This document shows positions 7,721 through 17,350 of a DNA stretch of 64,000 nucleotides, in pieces. The notes under the pieces are model-generated. The model was not told the origin of the DNA, ran no database searches, and was given only the letters and a program-made list of their open reading frames with translations. The DNA is from Exiguobacterium sp. FSL W8-0210. Lineage in GTDB: Bacteria; Bacillota; Bacilli; Exiguobacteriales; Exiguobacteriaceae. Position 1 is the stretch's first letter. Each line of letters begins with the position of its first letter. The stretch covers positions 2,521,001-2,585,000 of the forward strand of contig NZ_JBBOUK010000001.1 of the NCBI RefSeq assembly GCF_038006045.1, given 5' to 3'. Both the position numbers and the translations under genes were made by a program.

Positions 7721-8614
7721 ATGTTAGAAATCAAACACATCACGAAGCGTTTCGGCGATTTTACGGCCGTAGATGCTTTGACGATCGAGGTGCCACGCGG
7801 GCAAATCTTTGGTTTGCTTGGTGCGAACGGTGCTGGAAAGACGACGACGTTCCGGATGCTGCTCGGTCTACTGCAACCGACTGAAGGATCGATCACCTGG
7901 AATGGAGAGCGTATTCCGACTTCAAAAATCGGATACCTTCCGGAAGAACGAGGTCTGTATCCAAAAGTCCGCGTCGACGAACAACTCTTGTTCCTCGCAG
8001 AACTCCGGGACATGAAACGGAAGGATGCGAAACGAGCCTTGACGGAATGGCTCGACTATTTCCAAATTCCCCAGTATGAAAAAATGCGTGTCGAACAACT
8101 CTCAAAAGGAAATCAACAAAAGATTCAGTTGATCTCTGCCGTCCTACATAAACCTGAACTGCTGATTTTAGATGAACCGTTCAGCGGACTCGACCCGGTC
8201 AACGCTGAACAATTAAAACGTGCCGTCAAAAAGTTAACCGTCGACGGAACGACGATCGTCTTCTCAAGTCACCGGATGGATCATGTCGAAGAACTCTGCG
8301 AACACGTCGCGATCCTCGATCACGGAAAACCCGTCGTTGCTGGCTATCTTCCTGACATCAAAGCGGGATACGGAAAAACACGTGTCCTCTTGACGACAGA
8401 TGCCCCGCCACTCCTGTGGGATAGCTTGCCAGGTGTTCTACAAGTCGAGTCAGACAATAATGGACATATCGTCCAAGTCTCTTCAAAAGAAACGGCTGAT
8501 CAACTTCTTCAACATATCGTCAGCCATGGACACCATGTCGATCGTTTCGTCTGGGATCAGTTATCCCTGCAAGATATCTTCATCGAGGAGGTCGGCAAAC
8601 GTTATGAACCGTAA
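7721..8614 (+). CDS. ABC transporter ATP-binding protein (NatA/YhaQ-like)
   Basis: 297-residue nucleotide-binding subunit. It shows Walker A GANGAGKTTT, signature LSKGNQQKIQ, Walker B LLILDEPFSGLDPVN and switch His in FSSHRMDHV. The SKGN variant of the signature and the C-terminal extra domain (residues 215-297) are typical of the NatA/YhaQ exporters paired with ABC-2 permeases. ATG 7721 follows AAAGGAGG by 6 bases. The downstream permease begins 11 bases before this stop codon, so the two are co-translated. The likely role is export of Na+ or of a toxic compound; the substrate is not proven by sequence. Confidence 0.9.
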   Translation: MLEIKHITKRFGDFTAVDALTIEVPRGQIFGLLGANGAGKTTTFRMLLGLLQPTEGSITWNGERIPTSKIGYLPEERGLYPKVRVDEQLLFLAELRDMKRKDAKRALTEWLDYFQIPQYEKMRVEQLSKGNQQKIQLISAVLHKPELLILDEPFSGLDPVNAEQLKRAVKKLTVDGTTIVFSSHRMDHVEELCEHVAILDHGKPVVAGYLPDIKAGYGKTRVLLTTDAPPLLWDSLPGVLQVESDNNGHIVQVSSKETADQLLQHIVSHGHHVDRFVWDQLSLQDIFIEEVGKRYEP

Positions 8615-9803
8615 ATTCCTGACTTTATATCGCTTCAATCTACTTCAAAAATTACGTGCTAAAAGCTTTTTGATTTCGACGGTCCTGATGGTCCTGTTCC
8701 TTGTTGGCTTTGGCAATATCGAACGGATTCTCGACTGGTTTTCGGGTGACGATCCAAAAGTTGCTCTCGTCAGTGAATTGTCGACCAATCTTCGTCCGGC
8801 CTTGAAGAAGGCTGGTGTCACTTCAGACATCACGACGAAGGAATATACGGTCGCACAAGCACGAAAGGCAGTCGACCGCGGTACATTCGATGCCGTGGCA
8901 ATCGTTCAGGATTCGTATGACGTGACACTCGTCAGTGCTAGTCCTGAGTCTGAATTACAGACACAGGTCGCAACAGTCGTCAAACAAGTCCGCGATCAAG
9001 CCGTCATCACGGATGCTGAAATCGATCCGAACGTCCTTGCTTCGCTCGCTGAACCTGTTCCTGTCAAACAGGAGTTGACGTCGACGGGTGGGAAAAGTGA
9101 AGATGAACTCTTTGCTGCCTCGGCGCTCGTCTATGTCTTGTTGTTCTTGATGTACTTCACGATTGCAATTTACGGCGGGATGATCGTCACGGAAATCGCG
9201 AACGAAAAGTCATCCCGTGTCATGGAGTTGCTGATTTCAGCAGCGAGTCCAATTCAACATATGCTGGCGAAGATCCTCTCGATCGCTACGGTCAGTCTCG
9301 TACAATTGTCGATTCTCGTTGGTGTCGGCTACTACAGTGCTCAAAGTAGTAGTTTATTCGATCAGTTATCACTCGATTCCTTGAGTGCTCGGACGATCAT
9401 TTATCTGTTCGTCTTCTTCCTGCTCGGATACTTCCTGTACGCGACGCTCCTCGCGGCACTCGGTTCGCTCGTCAGTCGGGTCGAGGATGCGCAGCAAGTG
9501 ACGTTACCGGTCATCTTGTTGATCGTTGCTGCCTTCATGATTTCGATGTTTAGTCTGAATGCACTGACGAACCAAGCTGTCGTCGTCCTGTCATTCGTGC
9601 CGTTCTTCACACCGATGGTCATGTTCCTGCGCGTCATGTTGACCGATGTATCGCTATGGCAAGTGTCAATTTCGCTCATCTTGATGCTGATCAGCATCTC
9701 GCTTGCCTTATTCGTCGGAACAAAATTCTATCGGGGTGGTGTTCTGTTCTATGGATCGAATCCACTCAAACAGTTGCGCCGGATCTTAAGCGGTCGCCGG
9801 TAA
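8604..9803 (+). CDS. ABC-2 type transporter permease (NatB/YhaP-like)
   Basis: 399-residue membrane protein. ATG 8604 lies within the last codons of the ATPase gene. One N-terminal helix is followed by an extracytoplasmic domain of about 150 residues and then five or six helices from residue 175. The family signature of NatB-type permeases is visible: GGMIVTEIANEKSSRVMELL. It forms the membrane part of the exporter with the preceding ATPase. Nothing marks the cargo. A 4-TM protein gene follows after 66 bp. Confidence 0.88.
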   Translation: MNRKFLTLYRFNLLQKLRAKSFLISTVLMVLFLVGFGNIERILDWFSGDDPKVALVSELSTNLRPALKKAGVTSDITTKEYTVAQARKAVDRGTFDAVAIVQDSYDVTLVSASPESELQTQVATVVKQVRDQAVITDAEIDPNVLASLAEPVPVKQELTSTGGKSEDELFAASALVYVLLFLMYFTIAIYGGMIVTEIANEKSSRVMELLISAASPIQHMLAKILSIATVSLVQLSILVGVGYYSAQSSSLFDQLSLDSLSARTIIYLFVFFLLGYFLYATLLAALGSLVSRVEDAQQVTLPVILLIVAAFMISMFSLNALTNQAVVVLSFVPFFTPMVMFLRVMLTDVSLWQVSISLILMLISISLALFVGTKFYRGGVLFYGSNPLKQLRRILSGRR

Positions 9804-9869
9804 CAGTTTACAAGACGAATCGTTTCCGCTATCGTTAGGTGAGAAAAAGCCTTTAGGAGGAACTACGTT

Positions 9870-10298
9870 ATGCGGTCTCGTTTTTGGGCAGCGATCCTTT
9901 TCACAGCTGCTGCCATGGTCTCGTCACTTGTCATGTTCACGAAATTCCCGCAAGCGAGTGCGACATGGGAACTCGTCCTTGCCTATGGAGGCATGGCGTT
10001 CGTCTCTAGCCTCTTTTGCTGGTCCTTCGTTGCGGTGCGCCGCCACTCTTCCCGTTTATACGGAAGCTGGGTCGGTGTCTTCATCGCCGGACTGACTGTC
10101 TTACTCGTCTGTATCGCGCGATTCGTCTTGCGTGGTGATGTGATGATGATTTTCAAATGGCAAGCGATGCTTGGTAGCTTAACTCTCAATTTCGGCTATG
10201 TCGGTTGGGTACTTGTCATTGCAAATGCGATCATTGGTTTCATCATCGGTCGGATCCGTCAAAAGACGCGTCGTCCACGCCCGATGCCACAACGTTAA
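9870..10298 (+). CDS. Hypothetical four-helix membrane protein
   Basis: 142 residues with four predicted membrane helices (about 5-25, 35-55, 65-88 and 103-125) and a very basic C-terminal tail (RQKTRRPRPMPQR). The start is supported by TAGGAGG at 9854-9860, 9 bases upstream. It may be the last gene of the ABC exporter operon, since no terminator separates them. The family is not recognised. Confidence 0.75.
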   Translation: MRSRFWAAILFTAAAMVSSLVMFTKFPQASATWELVLAYGGMAFVSSLFCWSFVAVRRHSSRLYGSWVGVFIAGLTVLLVCIARFVLRGDVMMIFKWQAMLGSLTLNFGYVGWVLVIANAIIGFIIGRIRQKTRRPRPMPQR

Positions 10299-10300
10299 TA

Positions 10301-10345
10301 AAAAGTCGCTGTCTTCTGAACGTCAATCAGAAGACAGCGACTTTT
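10301..10345. terminator. Bidirectional terminator
   Basis: Perfect 19-bp stem (10301-10319 with 10327-10345), 7-nt loop and T-run on both strands. It ends the exporter operon and the convergent XRE gene. Confidence 0.93.
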
Positions 10346-10346
10346 T

Positions 10347-10976
10347 TTATTTACGATGGTAGCGGGAACGACTTTTCCGGTCGCTGTAATCCGCATAATA
10401 GGTCGAACTGGATAAAGAAACACCGTCCGTCATGCGATCGAGATATTCATCGAGTTGCATCATCGATGGTAATTTATCCTCGAACAACTCATACGTCTCT
10501 TCCGCTTGATCGCGTTGCAATTCCCCTGCTTCCATCACGGCTTCGACGAGCTCATGGAAGATCCGTTGCTCGGTCGCACTCATCGTCTGCTCGATCCGTT
10601 TGACGTCCTCATCATACATTAAATCAAACAGGCGCATTCGCTCTTCGAGCTGTTCCTCGACCCACGTTCCATCTTGTCCGAGCGTCTGTTCATAAGCAAG
10701 CTTCATCTCTTCGAGCGGTGTGTTCTGTTGCATGATGAATTTCAACGACTCCCCCGTCCAGATATGCCGTGCCAAATAACTAGCGTCGATGTTCAAGACG
10801 TCCGCCAATGCTTCGATGTAGGGTTTGGTTGGATAGACTTCGCTGAGCTCCGTCCGGCGGATGAAGTACGGTGCGACGCCGAGTCGTTCAGCCAACTGTT
10901 CGATCGTAATCCCGGCACGCTCCCGTAAAATACGAATCCGGTCACCGTAACCCCGATATGGTGAATGGTCTAGCAT
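10347..10976 (-). CDS. XRE-family transcriptional regulator with helical C-terminal domain
   Basis: 209 residues. An N-terminal HTH_3 domain covers about residues 11-70 (RIRILRERAGITIEQLAERLGV, split around the recognition region AEALADVL-like sequence). An acidic helical region follows, then a Ser/Tyr/Arg-rich tail. GGGAGG lies upstream of ATG 10976. It is a single gene with a private promoter region, immediately upstream-facing to the Bce locus but with its own terminator. The effector and targets are unknown; the C-terminal helices could bind a partner protein. Confidence 0.8.
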   Translation of the reverse strand: MLDHSPYRGYGDRIRILRERAGITIEQLAERLGVAPYFIRRTELSEVYPTKPYIEALADVLNIDASYLARHIWTGESLKFIMQQNTPLEEMKLAYEQTLGQDGTWVEEQLEERMRLFDLMYDEDVKRIEQTMSATEQRIFHELVEAVMEAGELQRDQAEETYELFEDKLPSMMQLDEYLDRMTDGVSLSSSTYYADYSDRKSRSRYHRK

Positions 10977-11006
10977 ACGATTCCCTCCCTTATTCCTATG
11001 GTATCA

Positions 11007-12938
11007 TCATACCCTTGAATCCGGTGTCGGATACATCGAACTTTCGGATGAATTCCGGAACAGATGCCGTGGGTAACGCAACCAAATCGGTAGGACACTT
11101 AAGAAGTACCCGACCGTGACGATACTGATCCAAAATACAGCTAAGTTAAGAAATGACCCCGTCTGTAGTCCGGCTTGTGTGACGACGACTTGGAACAATA
11201 AAAAGGCATGAAAGACAGAAATCAGATATGGTATCAGCAAAACAGCGCCATACTTCATTAACAAGTAGCAGCGGATGTTCCCCGAACCGAACCCTAGTGC
11301 AAACAACGTCTTCATCCGCTTTTGTTCCTGTTCCGCCGTCATTTGCATCCACACATGCAGAAAACTCGCATTGATGACGAACAACCAGATCGTCAGGAGA
11401 ACGACGACGAACGTGACGAGTCGTACGATTCGGATCCCGTCGATCTCATCTTCCGTCTCGTTGATTAACTGATAGGGAACCGGTTGCTTATCATCTAGCT
11501 TTGCTGCCGACTGGATGTTGCGGACGATTTTCATCCACTGTTTCCAGTCCTTCGTTCCATAATCATGATAGGCTGGCGTATCGAAGACGACGATTTGGCG
11601 GACGGGTTGCTTGAGTGTTTGAAAGACGGCATCACTGACGACGAAGATCGTCTCGATTTGATAATTGTAACCAAATACTAAATCGTGAGAAGCAGCGGGA
11701 AGTAATTCAAAGTCGGCTTTCTCCATCGCCTGTTTCGCTTTTTTCATCGTCGGTGTGTTCTCTTCGAGTTGTACCGGACGTGCAGGTACAAAGAAACTTT
11801 GGCGTCCCGTCGCTGTCCGCTCCTTAAGATGCAGTTGCCGCATCATCTTGTTGTACGACGAGATCGGTAGGAGGACGCGCGTTCCTTCTGCCTTCACTTG
11901 GATATCCTGCTGATAGCGATCCGGGAATGCCTCCGTCATCGTCTGCTTGATATCCTTCAATCGTTTCGTCGGTTGAGCGGATTCTTCGTAATAGACGAGA
12001 CCGAATTGATTTTGGGATGATAAGTCGAGTCCAATCAATTGAAACAAGAAGACCAGTCCGACTGCCGTTAGCGCACACGATGTCAGAATCGTTCCGAGGG
12101 CAATGAGCGTACTATTCGTTCGCAATTGATTGGCGATTTCCGAGACGATCAGCTTCCGCAGCGACAAGCGACATGGTCGATATAACTTGGTCAACCATGG
12201 TAAGACATATCGACAAATAAAAAACGATCCGATGAAGATGACAAGTGGGAAAAATATATAAAATCCTTCCGTCCGAACAAATGCTAAGGCATAACCATAG
12301 ATCAACAGGAGTAACGCTCCGATTTGCGTCAGAATCCAGACTCGTTTTCGAAATAGCGAACGGGAACGAGTCGGTCGATCGGGACGAAAGCGGTAGATCG
12401 CAAGGACCGTTGCCGTCAGCAAAACAAGGAAAGCGCCACCGATCAAAGCAAGAATCGCATAAAAGGATAATTCGAATTCGATTGCTGGTAAGAACATGAC
12501 CTTGACAACGGACAGCAACAGCATCTTCGTCAAGACATTACCTAGAATCATCCCCGCAGTGATGGCTAGACCACCAACGATCAAGACTTCAATTAAGAAA
12601 TACTTTAAGAAGTGTGACAATCCACTGCCAAGCGTCCGCATCGTCCGCAAATCATTCTTACGGTGCTCAAGCATCGTATAGGTCGTCGAATAGATGAACA
12701 GGACACTGAAGAATAGGATGATCAGCTCCGCGATGAAGACGAAGAAAATCGTCATCTCGATGACTTGATTCAATTGACTGAGGATTTTAGCGACGTTTTG
12801 GAACGATCCATTCGTCAACAAGTTCCAATAACTCGTCACGATCGTCATCGCGATGATGATCGTCAAGGCATAGCCATAATACAACCGCTGATAACGCCGG
12901 ATGTTACGTAGGGCGTATTGCAGATAATTGATGCTCAT
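11007..12938 (-). CDS. Bce-type ABC transporter permease (module 1)
   Basis: 643-residue FtsX-family permease with ten predicted helices. A large extracellular domain of about 200 residues lies between helices 7 and 8 (about 295-500), the architecture unique to BceB-type antimicrobial-peptide resistance and sensing transporters. It starts MSINYLQYALRNIRR inside the 3' end of the ATPase gene (35-bp overlap), so it is translationally coupled. The extracellular domain presumably sets peptide specificity. It is the fourth and last gene of the response regulator - kinase - ATPase - permease operon. The sequence is clearly divergent from the second permease in this locus. Confidence 0.9.
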   Translation of the reverse strand: MSINYLQYALRNIRRYQRLYYGYALTIIIAMTIVTSYWNLLTNGSFQNVAKILSQLNQVIEMTIFFVFIAELIILFFSVLFIYSTTYTMLEHRKNDLRTMRTLGSGLSHFLKYFLIEVLIVGGLAITAGMILGNVLTKMLLLSVVKVMFLPAIEFELSFYAILALIGGAFLVLLTATVLAIYRFRPDRPTRSRSLFRKRVWILTQIGALLLLIYGYALAFVRTEGFYIFFPLVIFIGSFFICRYVLPWLTKLYRPCRLSLRKLIVSEIANQLRTNSTLIALGTILTSCALTAVGLVFLFQLIGLDLSSQNQFGLVYYEESAQPTKRLKDIKQTMTEAFPDRYQQDIQVKAEGTRVLLPISSYNKMMRQLHLKERTATGRQSFFVPARPVQLEENTPTMKKAKQAMEKADFELLPAASHDLVFGYNYQIETIFVVSDAVFQTLKQPVRQIVVFDTPAYHDYGTKDWKQWMKIVRNIQSAAKLDDKQPVPYQLINETEDEIDGIRIVRLVTFVVVLLTIWLFVINASFLHVWMQMTAEQEQKRMKTLFALGFGSGNIRCYLLMKYGAVLLIPYLISVFHAFLLFQVVVTQAGLQTGSFLNLAVFWISIVTVGYFLSVLPIWLRYPRHLFRNSSESSMYPTPDSRV

Positions 12939-13668
12939 CCCCTCCTAGCAGCGATAGTGATTCGATGACCCGTTGGAAAAAGATACGGCGCGGTTCATCG
13001 CGGAACAACTCCGTTTGAATACTACCGTCTTTTAGGAACAAAACATGATTACAATACGACGCGACTTGTGGATCGTGTGTCACGATGACCATCGTCATCC
13101 CCGTCGCGTTCAACTCGGCTAGGACATCCATGACGTGTTTCGTTGCTTGGAAATCGAGTGCTCCCGTCGGTTCGTCCGCAAGCATCAGACGTGGTGTATG
13201 AATCAAGGCACGACCGATCGCGGTCCGTTGTCGTTGTCCACCACTGACCTCATCGACCTGTTTATCTAGCAGATCATCAATTTGTAGACGACGTGCCAAC
13301 TCCTCCATCTCTTCCCGCGCGAGCTTCGTCTTTTTCCCCGACAGCATCAACGGGACGAGCATGTTCTCACCGAGCGTCAAAGAGTCGAGTAAATTGAATT
13401 CCTGAAAGATGATCCCGAGCGTCTCACGCCGGAAACGTGTCATCTCTTTTCGCTTGAACGTCGCTGTATCGACGCCATCGATCAGGATTGACCCCCAACT
13501 CGGTTCGTCGAGTGTTGCAAGCAAGTTGATTAGTGTTGATTTGCCGCTACCGGATGGTCCCATGACTGCGACCATCTCACCTTCTTCGACTCGGAAATTG
13601 ATATCCGTCAACGGTTGTTCCGTCACCTTTCCGGGATAGACCTTCCCTAATTGTTTAACCTCAATCAT
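12904..13668 (-). CDS. Bce-type ABC transporter ATPase (module 1)
   Basis: 254 residues with Walker A GPSGSGKSTL, Q-loop QEFNLLDSLTL, signature VSGGQRQRTAIGR, Walker B LMLADEPTGALD and switch His in VIVTHDPQVA. These match the MacB/BceA subgroup. It starts ATG 13668 after TAGGAGGT and overlaps the kinase stop by 8 bp. It powers the partner permease and, in Bce systems, the flux-sensing complex that activates the kinase. Confidence 0.92.
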   Translation of the reverse strand: MIEVKQLGKVYPGKVTEQPLTDINFRVEEGEMVAVMGPSGSGKSTLINLLATLDEPSWGSILIDGVDTATFKRKEMTRFRRETLGIIFQEFNLLDSLTLGENMLVPLMLSGKKTKLAREEMEELARRLQIDDLLDKQVDEVSGGQRQRTAIGRALIHTPRLMLADEPTGALDFQATKHVMDVLAELNATGMTMVIVTHDPQVASYCNHVLFLKDGSIQTELFRDEPRRIFFQRVIESLSLLGGDEHQLSAIRPT

Positions 13669-14653
13669 GTGCGCGACCTCCTACTAATCGAATCCGGCAT
13701 GTCGTACCGACCCCTTCTTCACTCTCGAGTTCAATCTCGTGCCCGAGCTTCAAGCAGACCTGCTGGACGAAATACAACCCCATCCCGGTCGATTCTCCGT
13801 AACGTCGTCCGTTTTCGCCCGTAAAGAACGCATTAAAGACACGTGGGACGTCTCGTTTTGGAATCCCTACACCGTCGTCTTGAACCGAAAGGACGACTTG
13901 CCCGTTTGTCACTTCTGCCGTCAGAACGACTTCTCGACCATGTCCCGTCGTGTACTTGATGGCGTTCGTCACGAGCTGTAGGACGAGGAAACGAAACCAC
14001 TTCGCATCCGTGTAGACGTACACGTCGTCAGCGATATCGAGTTTCGGAAAGACCTGATTTTTAACGAATAATCGTTTCTCTTGATTAATGATACTCGTGA
14101 CGAGCGGCTTCAGTGCCAATCGTTCCGCCTTCAAATCTGTCTCGATCGCTTCTAAACGTGACGAATAGAGCATCTGGTCGAGTCCACTGCGCAATCGATC
14201 GACCTCTTGACGTAAATCCGCTTGATAGTGTTCTCCTGGGTGTTCAAGGATCAACTCGATGACGGATAACGGTGTCTTCATCTGGTGAATCCATTGATCG
14301 ACATACCGATGCCGTTCCTTTTCTTTTCGTCGCTCAGCAAACAGACTGTTTCGAAACAATGTCTGTTGCCGCTCTAAAAATTGTTCGACGGCAACGGAAA
14401 TCGGTTCTTCACTATCACTGCGAATCGGTTCTGCGACCGATTGAACCGGCTGTTGCATCCGTCGTAGCAACGGAAGCATGCTGAAGAAACGATAACTGAG
14501 ATAGATCAGAAGACCGATACTGTTCAAAAGTACGATATAAAAGAAGGCTGCTGGGCGATACAAATCATAGAGCCATAAGACGGCATATAAAATCAGCATT
14601 TGTCCGGTAAAGAAGATGATGCCTGGTATCGCGTGCCGTAAAAAGAGCTTCAT
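13661..14653 (-). CDS. Intramembrane-sensing histidine kinase, BceS-like
   Basis: 330 residues. Two membrane helices (about 8-28 and 34-56) are joined by only a few residues, so there is no extracellular sensor domain. The phosphoacceptor box is WIHQMKTPLSVI (His near 123), characteristic of BceS kinases. The ATPase domain shows VTNAIKYT (N box), DDGVGIP (G1) and GMGLYFVQQ (G2). It overlaps the response regulator stop by ATGA. BceS kinases are activated by their ABC transporter rather than by direct ligand binding, which fits the gene order. Confidence 0.92.
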   Translation of the reverse strand: MKLFLRHAIPGIIFFTGQMLILYAVLWLYDLYRPAAFFYIVLLNSIGLLIYLSYRFFSMLPLLRRMQQPVQSVAEPIRSDSEEPISVAVEQFLERQQTLFRNSLFAERRKEKERHRYVDQWIHQMKTPLSVIELILEHPGEHYQADLRQEVDRLRSGLDQMLYSSRLEAIETDLKAERLALKPLVTSIINQEKRLFVKNQVFPKLDIADDVYVYTDAKWFRFLVLQLVTNAIKYTTGHGREVVLTAEVTNGQVVLSVQDDGVGIPKRDVPRVFNAFFTGENGRRYGESTGMGLYFVQQVCLKLGHEIELESEEGVGTTCRIRLVGGRAHD

Positions 14654-15336
14654 GGTTCAAGAACCAGTTTATAACCGACACCTCGCACCGTCTCAAGTCC
14701 GGCGACACCGATCTCGGCAAGTCGTTTGCGGACACGCGTGATATTGACGTTCAACGTATTCTCATCGACGAACGCTTCGTCATCCCAAATCCGTTCGAGC
14801 AGATCGCCCCGACTGACGATCCGTGGACTTGCCGTCAGCAGCATCTCAAGGATCAACCCCTCTTTTTTTGACAGTTCGATTGACTGTTCCCCGTACTCGA
14901 CGATATAACGATCTAAGTACAACGTGACACCTTCTTTCGTCACCGTTCGCTCATCCGTCTCGTTCGACAGCGTGCCATAGGCTCGGCGAATCTGACTTTT
15001 AATCTTCGCGATGACGACCGCTCCTTGGAACGGTTTGACGATGTAATCATCCGCTCCGTATTCGAGCGCCATGACTTGATCCATCTCCCCGACCCGTGCC
15101 GAGATGAACAGGATCGGTGCCCGTGTCTTCATCCGTAACTGCCGGCACCAATAGAAACCGTCAAACTTCGGTAAATTGACATCTAATAGAATGACGTCCG
15201 GATTCGTCTCTTCATAGACCGCGACGACATCCCCTCGCCCATCTTCAACGACGACTCTAAAATCATAGCGTTCGAGTAGTTCTTTCAATAGTGTAGCAAT
15301 CTTCATATCATCTTCGACTAATAAAATCGTATGCAT
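14650..15336 (-). CDS. Response regulator, BceR-like (OmpR family)
   Basis: 228 residues. The receiver domain carries the acidic pair (VEDD), phospho-Asp in VILLDVNLPKFDG, Ser/Thr in LFISARV and Lys in DDYIVKP. The C-terminal winged helix ends ETVRGVGYKLVLEP. ATG 15336 is preferred; a TTG at 15348 is also in frame, with a tightly spaced SD, and cannot be excluded. It is the first gene of the four-gene operon. Its likely target is the inverted repeat at 18182-18197 upstream of the second ABC module. Confidence 0.9.
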   Translation of the reverse strand: MHTILLVEDDMKIATLLKELLERYDFRVVVEDGRGDVVAVYEETNPDVILLDVNLPKFDGFYWCRQLRMKTRAPILFISARVGEMDQVMALEYGADDYIVKPFQGAVVIAKIKSQIRRAYGTLSNETDERTVTKEGVTLYLDRYIVEYGEQSIELSKKEGLILEMLLTASPRIVSRGDLLERIWDDEAFVDENTLNVNITRVRKRLAEIGVAGLETVRGVGYKLVLEP

Positions 15337-15373
15337 CGTTTCTGTCAACTCCTTCTCCCTTTATCATAACGAA

Positions 15374-15412
15374 CTCAAAAAGGACTGGAAACGATTATTC
15401 CGTTTCCAGTTC
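15374..15412 (-). terminator. Terminator of second Bce ABC module
   Basis: On the reverse strand an 11-12 bp stem (15401-15412 with 15382-15393), 7-nt loop and TTTTT. It separates the ATPase2-permease2 operon from the regulator operon. A -10-like TATGAT (15363-15368) for the regulator lies just after it. Confidence 0.8.
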
Positions 15413-15433
15413 TGTGTCCCCCTATTTAGTTCA

Positions 15434-17350
15434 TCACGTGACGATGCGGCGATACGCACGGACCGTGACGATATAGTAGATCAGATAGACGATCGTATAA
15501 CAAACAATCGCAAGTAATGTCGGACGAACGATGTTGTAGTTCAACAGTTTCTGCAAGACCTGCATCGCCACTAAACTATGAACGAGTCCGAGCACGTACG
15601 GTAAAGAGAAGACGAATCCAACAAGGCGACGGATGATGCCTGTCTGTTCCTTCTCATCGACACCAATCTTCTGGATGATGGCAAACCGTTGTTTCGATTC
15701 TTCTGCTTCCGCGAGCATCTTGAAGTAGATGATCGAACCTGTCGCAAGCAAGAAAACGAGTCCGAGGAAGCCGGCAGCAAACGCGAGTAAGCCGGTCGTT
15801 GCCGTCGTCATCGCGTAGACAGGATAATAAGCCGCCATCTCCGTGTCCGCTTGTTTTCCATATAGTTGTGTCAACTGTTTCATCAATCCATCGTCATGAC
15901 GTTCATCTGAGAACTGATAATTCGTCAGCGTGAAGCCTTTTTCCGGCATCTTCGCGAACGCATCATCGTTTACGACGAAGGCAAGTCGCTGTTTCTCATA
16001 AAGTTGAGCGATTGGTAGATTCGTCGCAGCGGTGATACGAAAGGAATCATGAACGTCCTTGATTTTAACACCGACCGGCGATTTGACTTTCATCTTTAAC
16101 AAATCGTTTCCTTTGAACGTCTCAAGGACGATCGCTTCGCCTTGTTTCGGTTCTTTGATGACCGTTTTCCCGTTCGCTTTCGCGAGCTTGACGTAGTCCG
16201 AATAGTTGACGTAGCTGAATTGTCCCGGTTGGTCTTCATATGCATACGTCGCGTAGTAACGTGTAAACGTCAAAGGGTTCGGCAGATCGGTCATCTCATG
16301 GTCGACGTTCTTGACGTTGACCATCGTCCGGCTGTCGATCTTCTGGTCAGACTTCGCAATCAGCTTTTCCGCTTCCGCTTGTTTACTGGCAATCGACAGA
16401 CTGTACGGGACTTGCTCCTCGACCGTCTGATCGATGAAGTAATAAATCGATGTCGCTGTACCGACCGTCGTCAATGTTACGGCAGTGATGACCGTAATCG
16501 TCGACAGCATGACGGCATTCGATTTGATCCGTGACAACAATTGCCCGTGCAGAATTAAGTTCGTCCCTTTAAAGTGCCGCGCTTGATTACTTAAGACGCG
16601 CAATAAGAAGATCGTGAAATAACTCATCGTTCCGAACGTCCCGAGAATGACGCAGAGCATCAAAAGCGGTGCGACGATCGTAAAGTGATCCATCAATGGT
16701 TGTCCCGTTAAATAGTAACCGACACCGATCAAGACGACCGAAAGAACGGCTAGAATCGGATGAACTTTCGGAAGGGATTCCGCTTGTTGTTCTGCCTTGA
16801 ACAATTCGATCAATGTAAAACGATAAATCGTTCGTGCCGAACGTAAAGCGATGATTAAGAAAATCAACAGGAAGACACCGATCGTCTGTATGACGGAAGC
16901 TCCGCTGATCGTAAAGGTCGCATCGACTTGCATCGCCATGACGGAAGCCAGCAACTGCACGAAGTATTTCGAAGCGACGGTACCGATCGCAATCCCGAGG
17001 ATCAGACCAATCACCCCATACCCCATCGTCTCAAGGAAGATCAGGCGAGCAATCTGCCCCCGTTCTAAACCAAGCAATGCATAAAGTCCGATTTCCTTCT
17101 TACGGCGGCGCAAAAAGAAGTCACTTGAATACCAGATGAAGATGGCAGAGAAAAGCGCTAGAATGACACTTGCTCCGGTAAAGACTGTTCCCAGTTTTCC
17201 GTACAATTCGTTCGCCTGAAGCATCGCTTCATTCGATCGAATCGCGAGGAACGTATAGTAAATCAGAATCGCAAATGTGACCGCACCGAGGTACATCACG
17301 TTTTGACGAATGTTCTTCAAATTTTGAAACGCCAGTTTAGACAAGCTCAC
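15434..17350 (-). CDS. Bce-type ABC transporter permease (module 2)
   Basis: 638 residues with ten helices and the large extracellular domain between helices 7 and 8 (about 305-520). The cytoplasmic segment FLRRRKKEIGLYALLGLERGQ is typical of BceB/YxdM permeases. GTG 17350 is taken as start because CGGAGGTG lies 6 bases before it; a GTG at 17371 is also in frame but has no such site. It overlaps the ATPase stop by 14 bp. Its extracellular domain differs from that of module 1, so the two transporters probably recognise different peptides. Confidence 0.9.
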   Translation of the reverse strand: MSLSKLAFQNLKNIRQNVMYLGAVTFAILIYYTFLAIRSNEAMLQANELYGKLGTVFTGASVILALFSAIFIWYSSDFFLRRRKKEIGLYALLGLERGQIARLIFLETMGYGVIGLILGIAIGTVASKYFVQLLASVMAMQVDATFTISGASVIQTIGVFLLIFLIIALRSARTIYRFTLIELFKAEQQAESLPKVHPILAVLSVVLIGVGYYLTGQPLMDHFTIVAPLLMLCVILGTFGTMSYFTIFLLRVLSNQARHFKGTNLILHGQLLSRIKSNAVMLSTITVITAVTLTTVGTATSIYYFIDQTVEEQVPYSLSIASKQAEAEKLIAKSDQKIDSRTMVNVKNVDHEMTDLPNPLTFTRYYATYAYEDQPGQFSYVNYSDYVKLAKANGKTVIKEPKQGEAIVLETFKGNDLLKMKVKSPVGVKIKDVHDSFRITAATNLPIAQLYEKQRLAFVVNDDAFAKMPEKGFTLTNYQFSDERHDDGLMKQLTQLYGKQADTEMAAYYPVYAMTTATTGLLAFAAGFLGLVFLLATGSIIYFKMLAEAEESKQRFAIIQKIGVDEKEQTGIIRRLVGFVFSLPYVLGLVHSLVAMQVLQKLLNYNIVRPTLLAIVCYTIVYLIYYIVTVRAYRRIVT

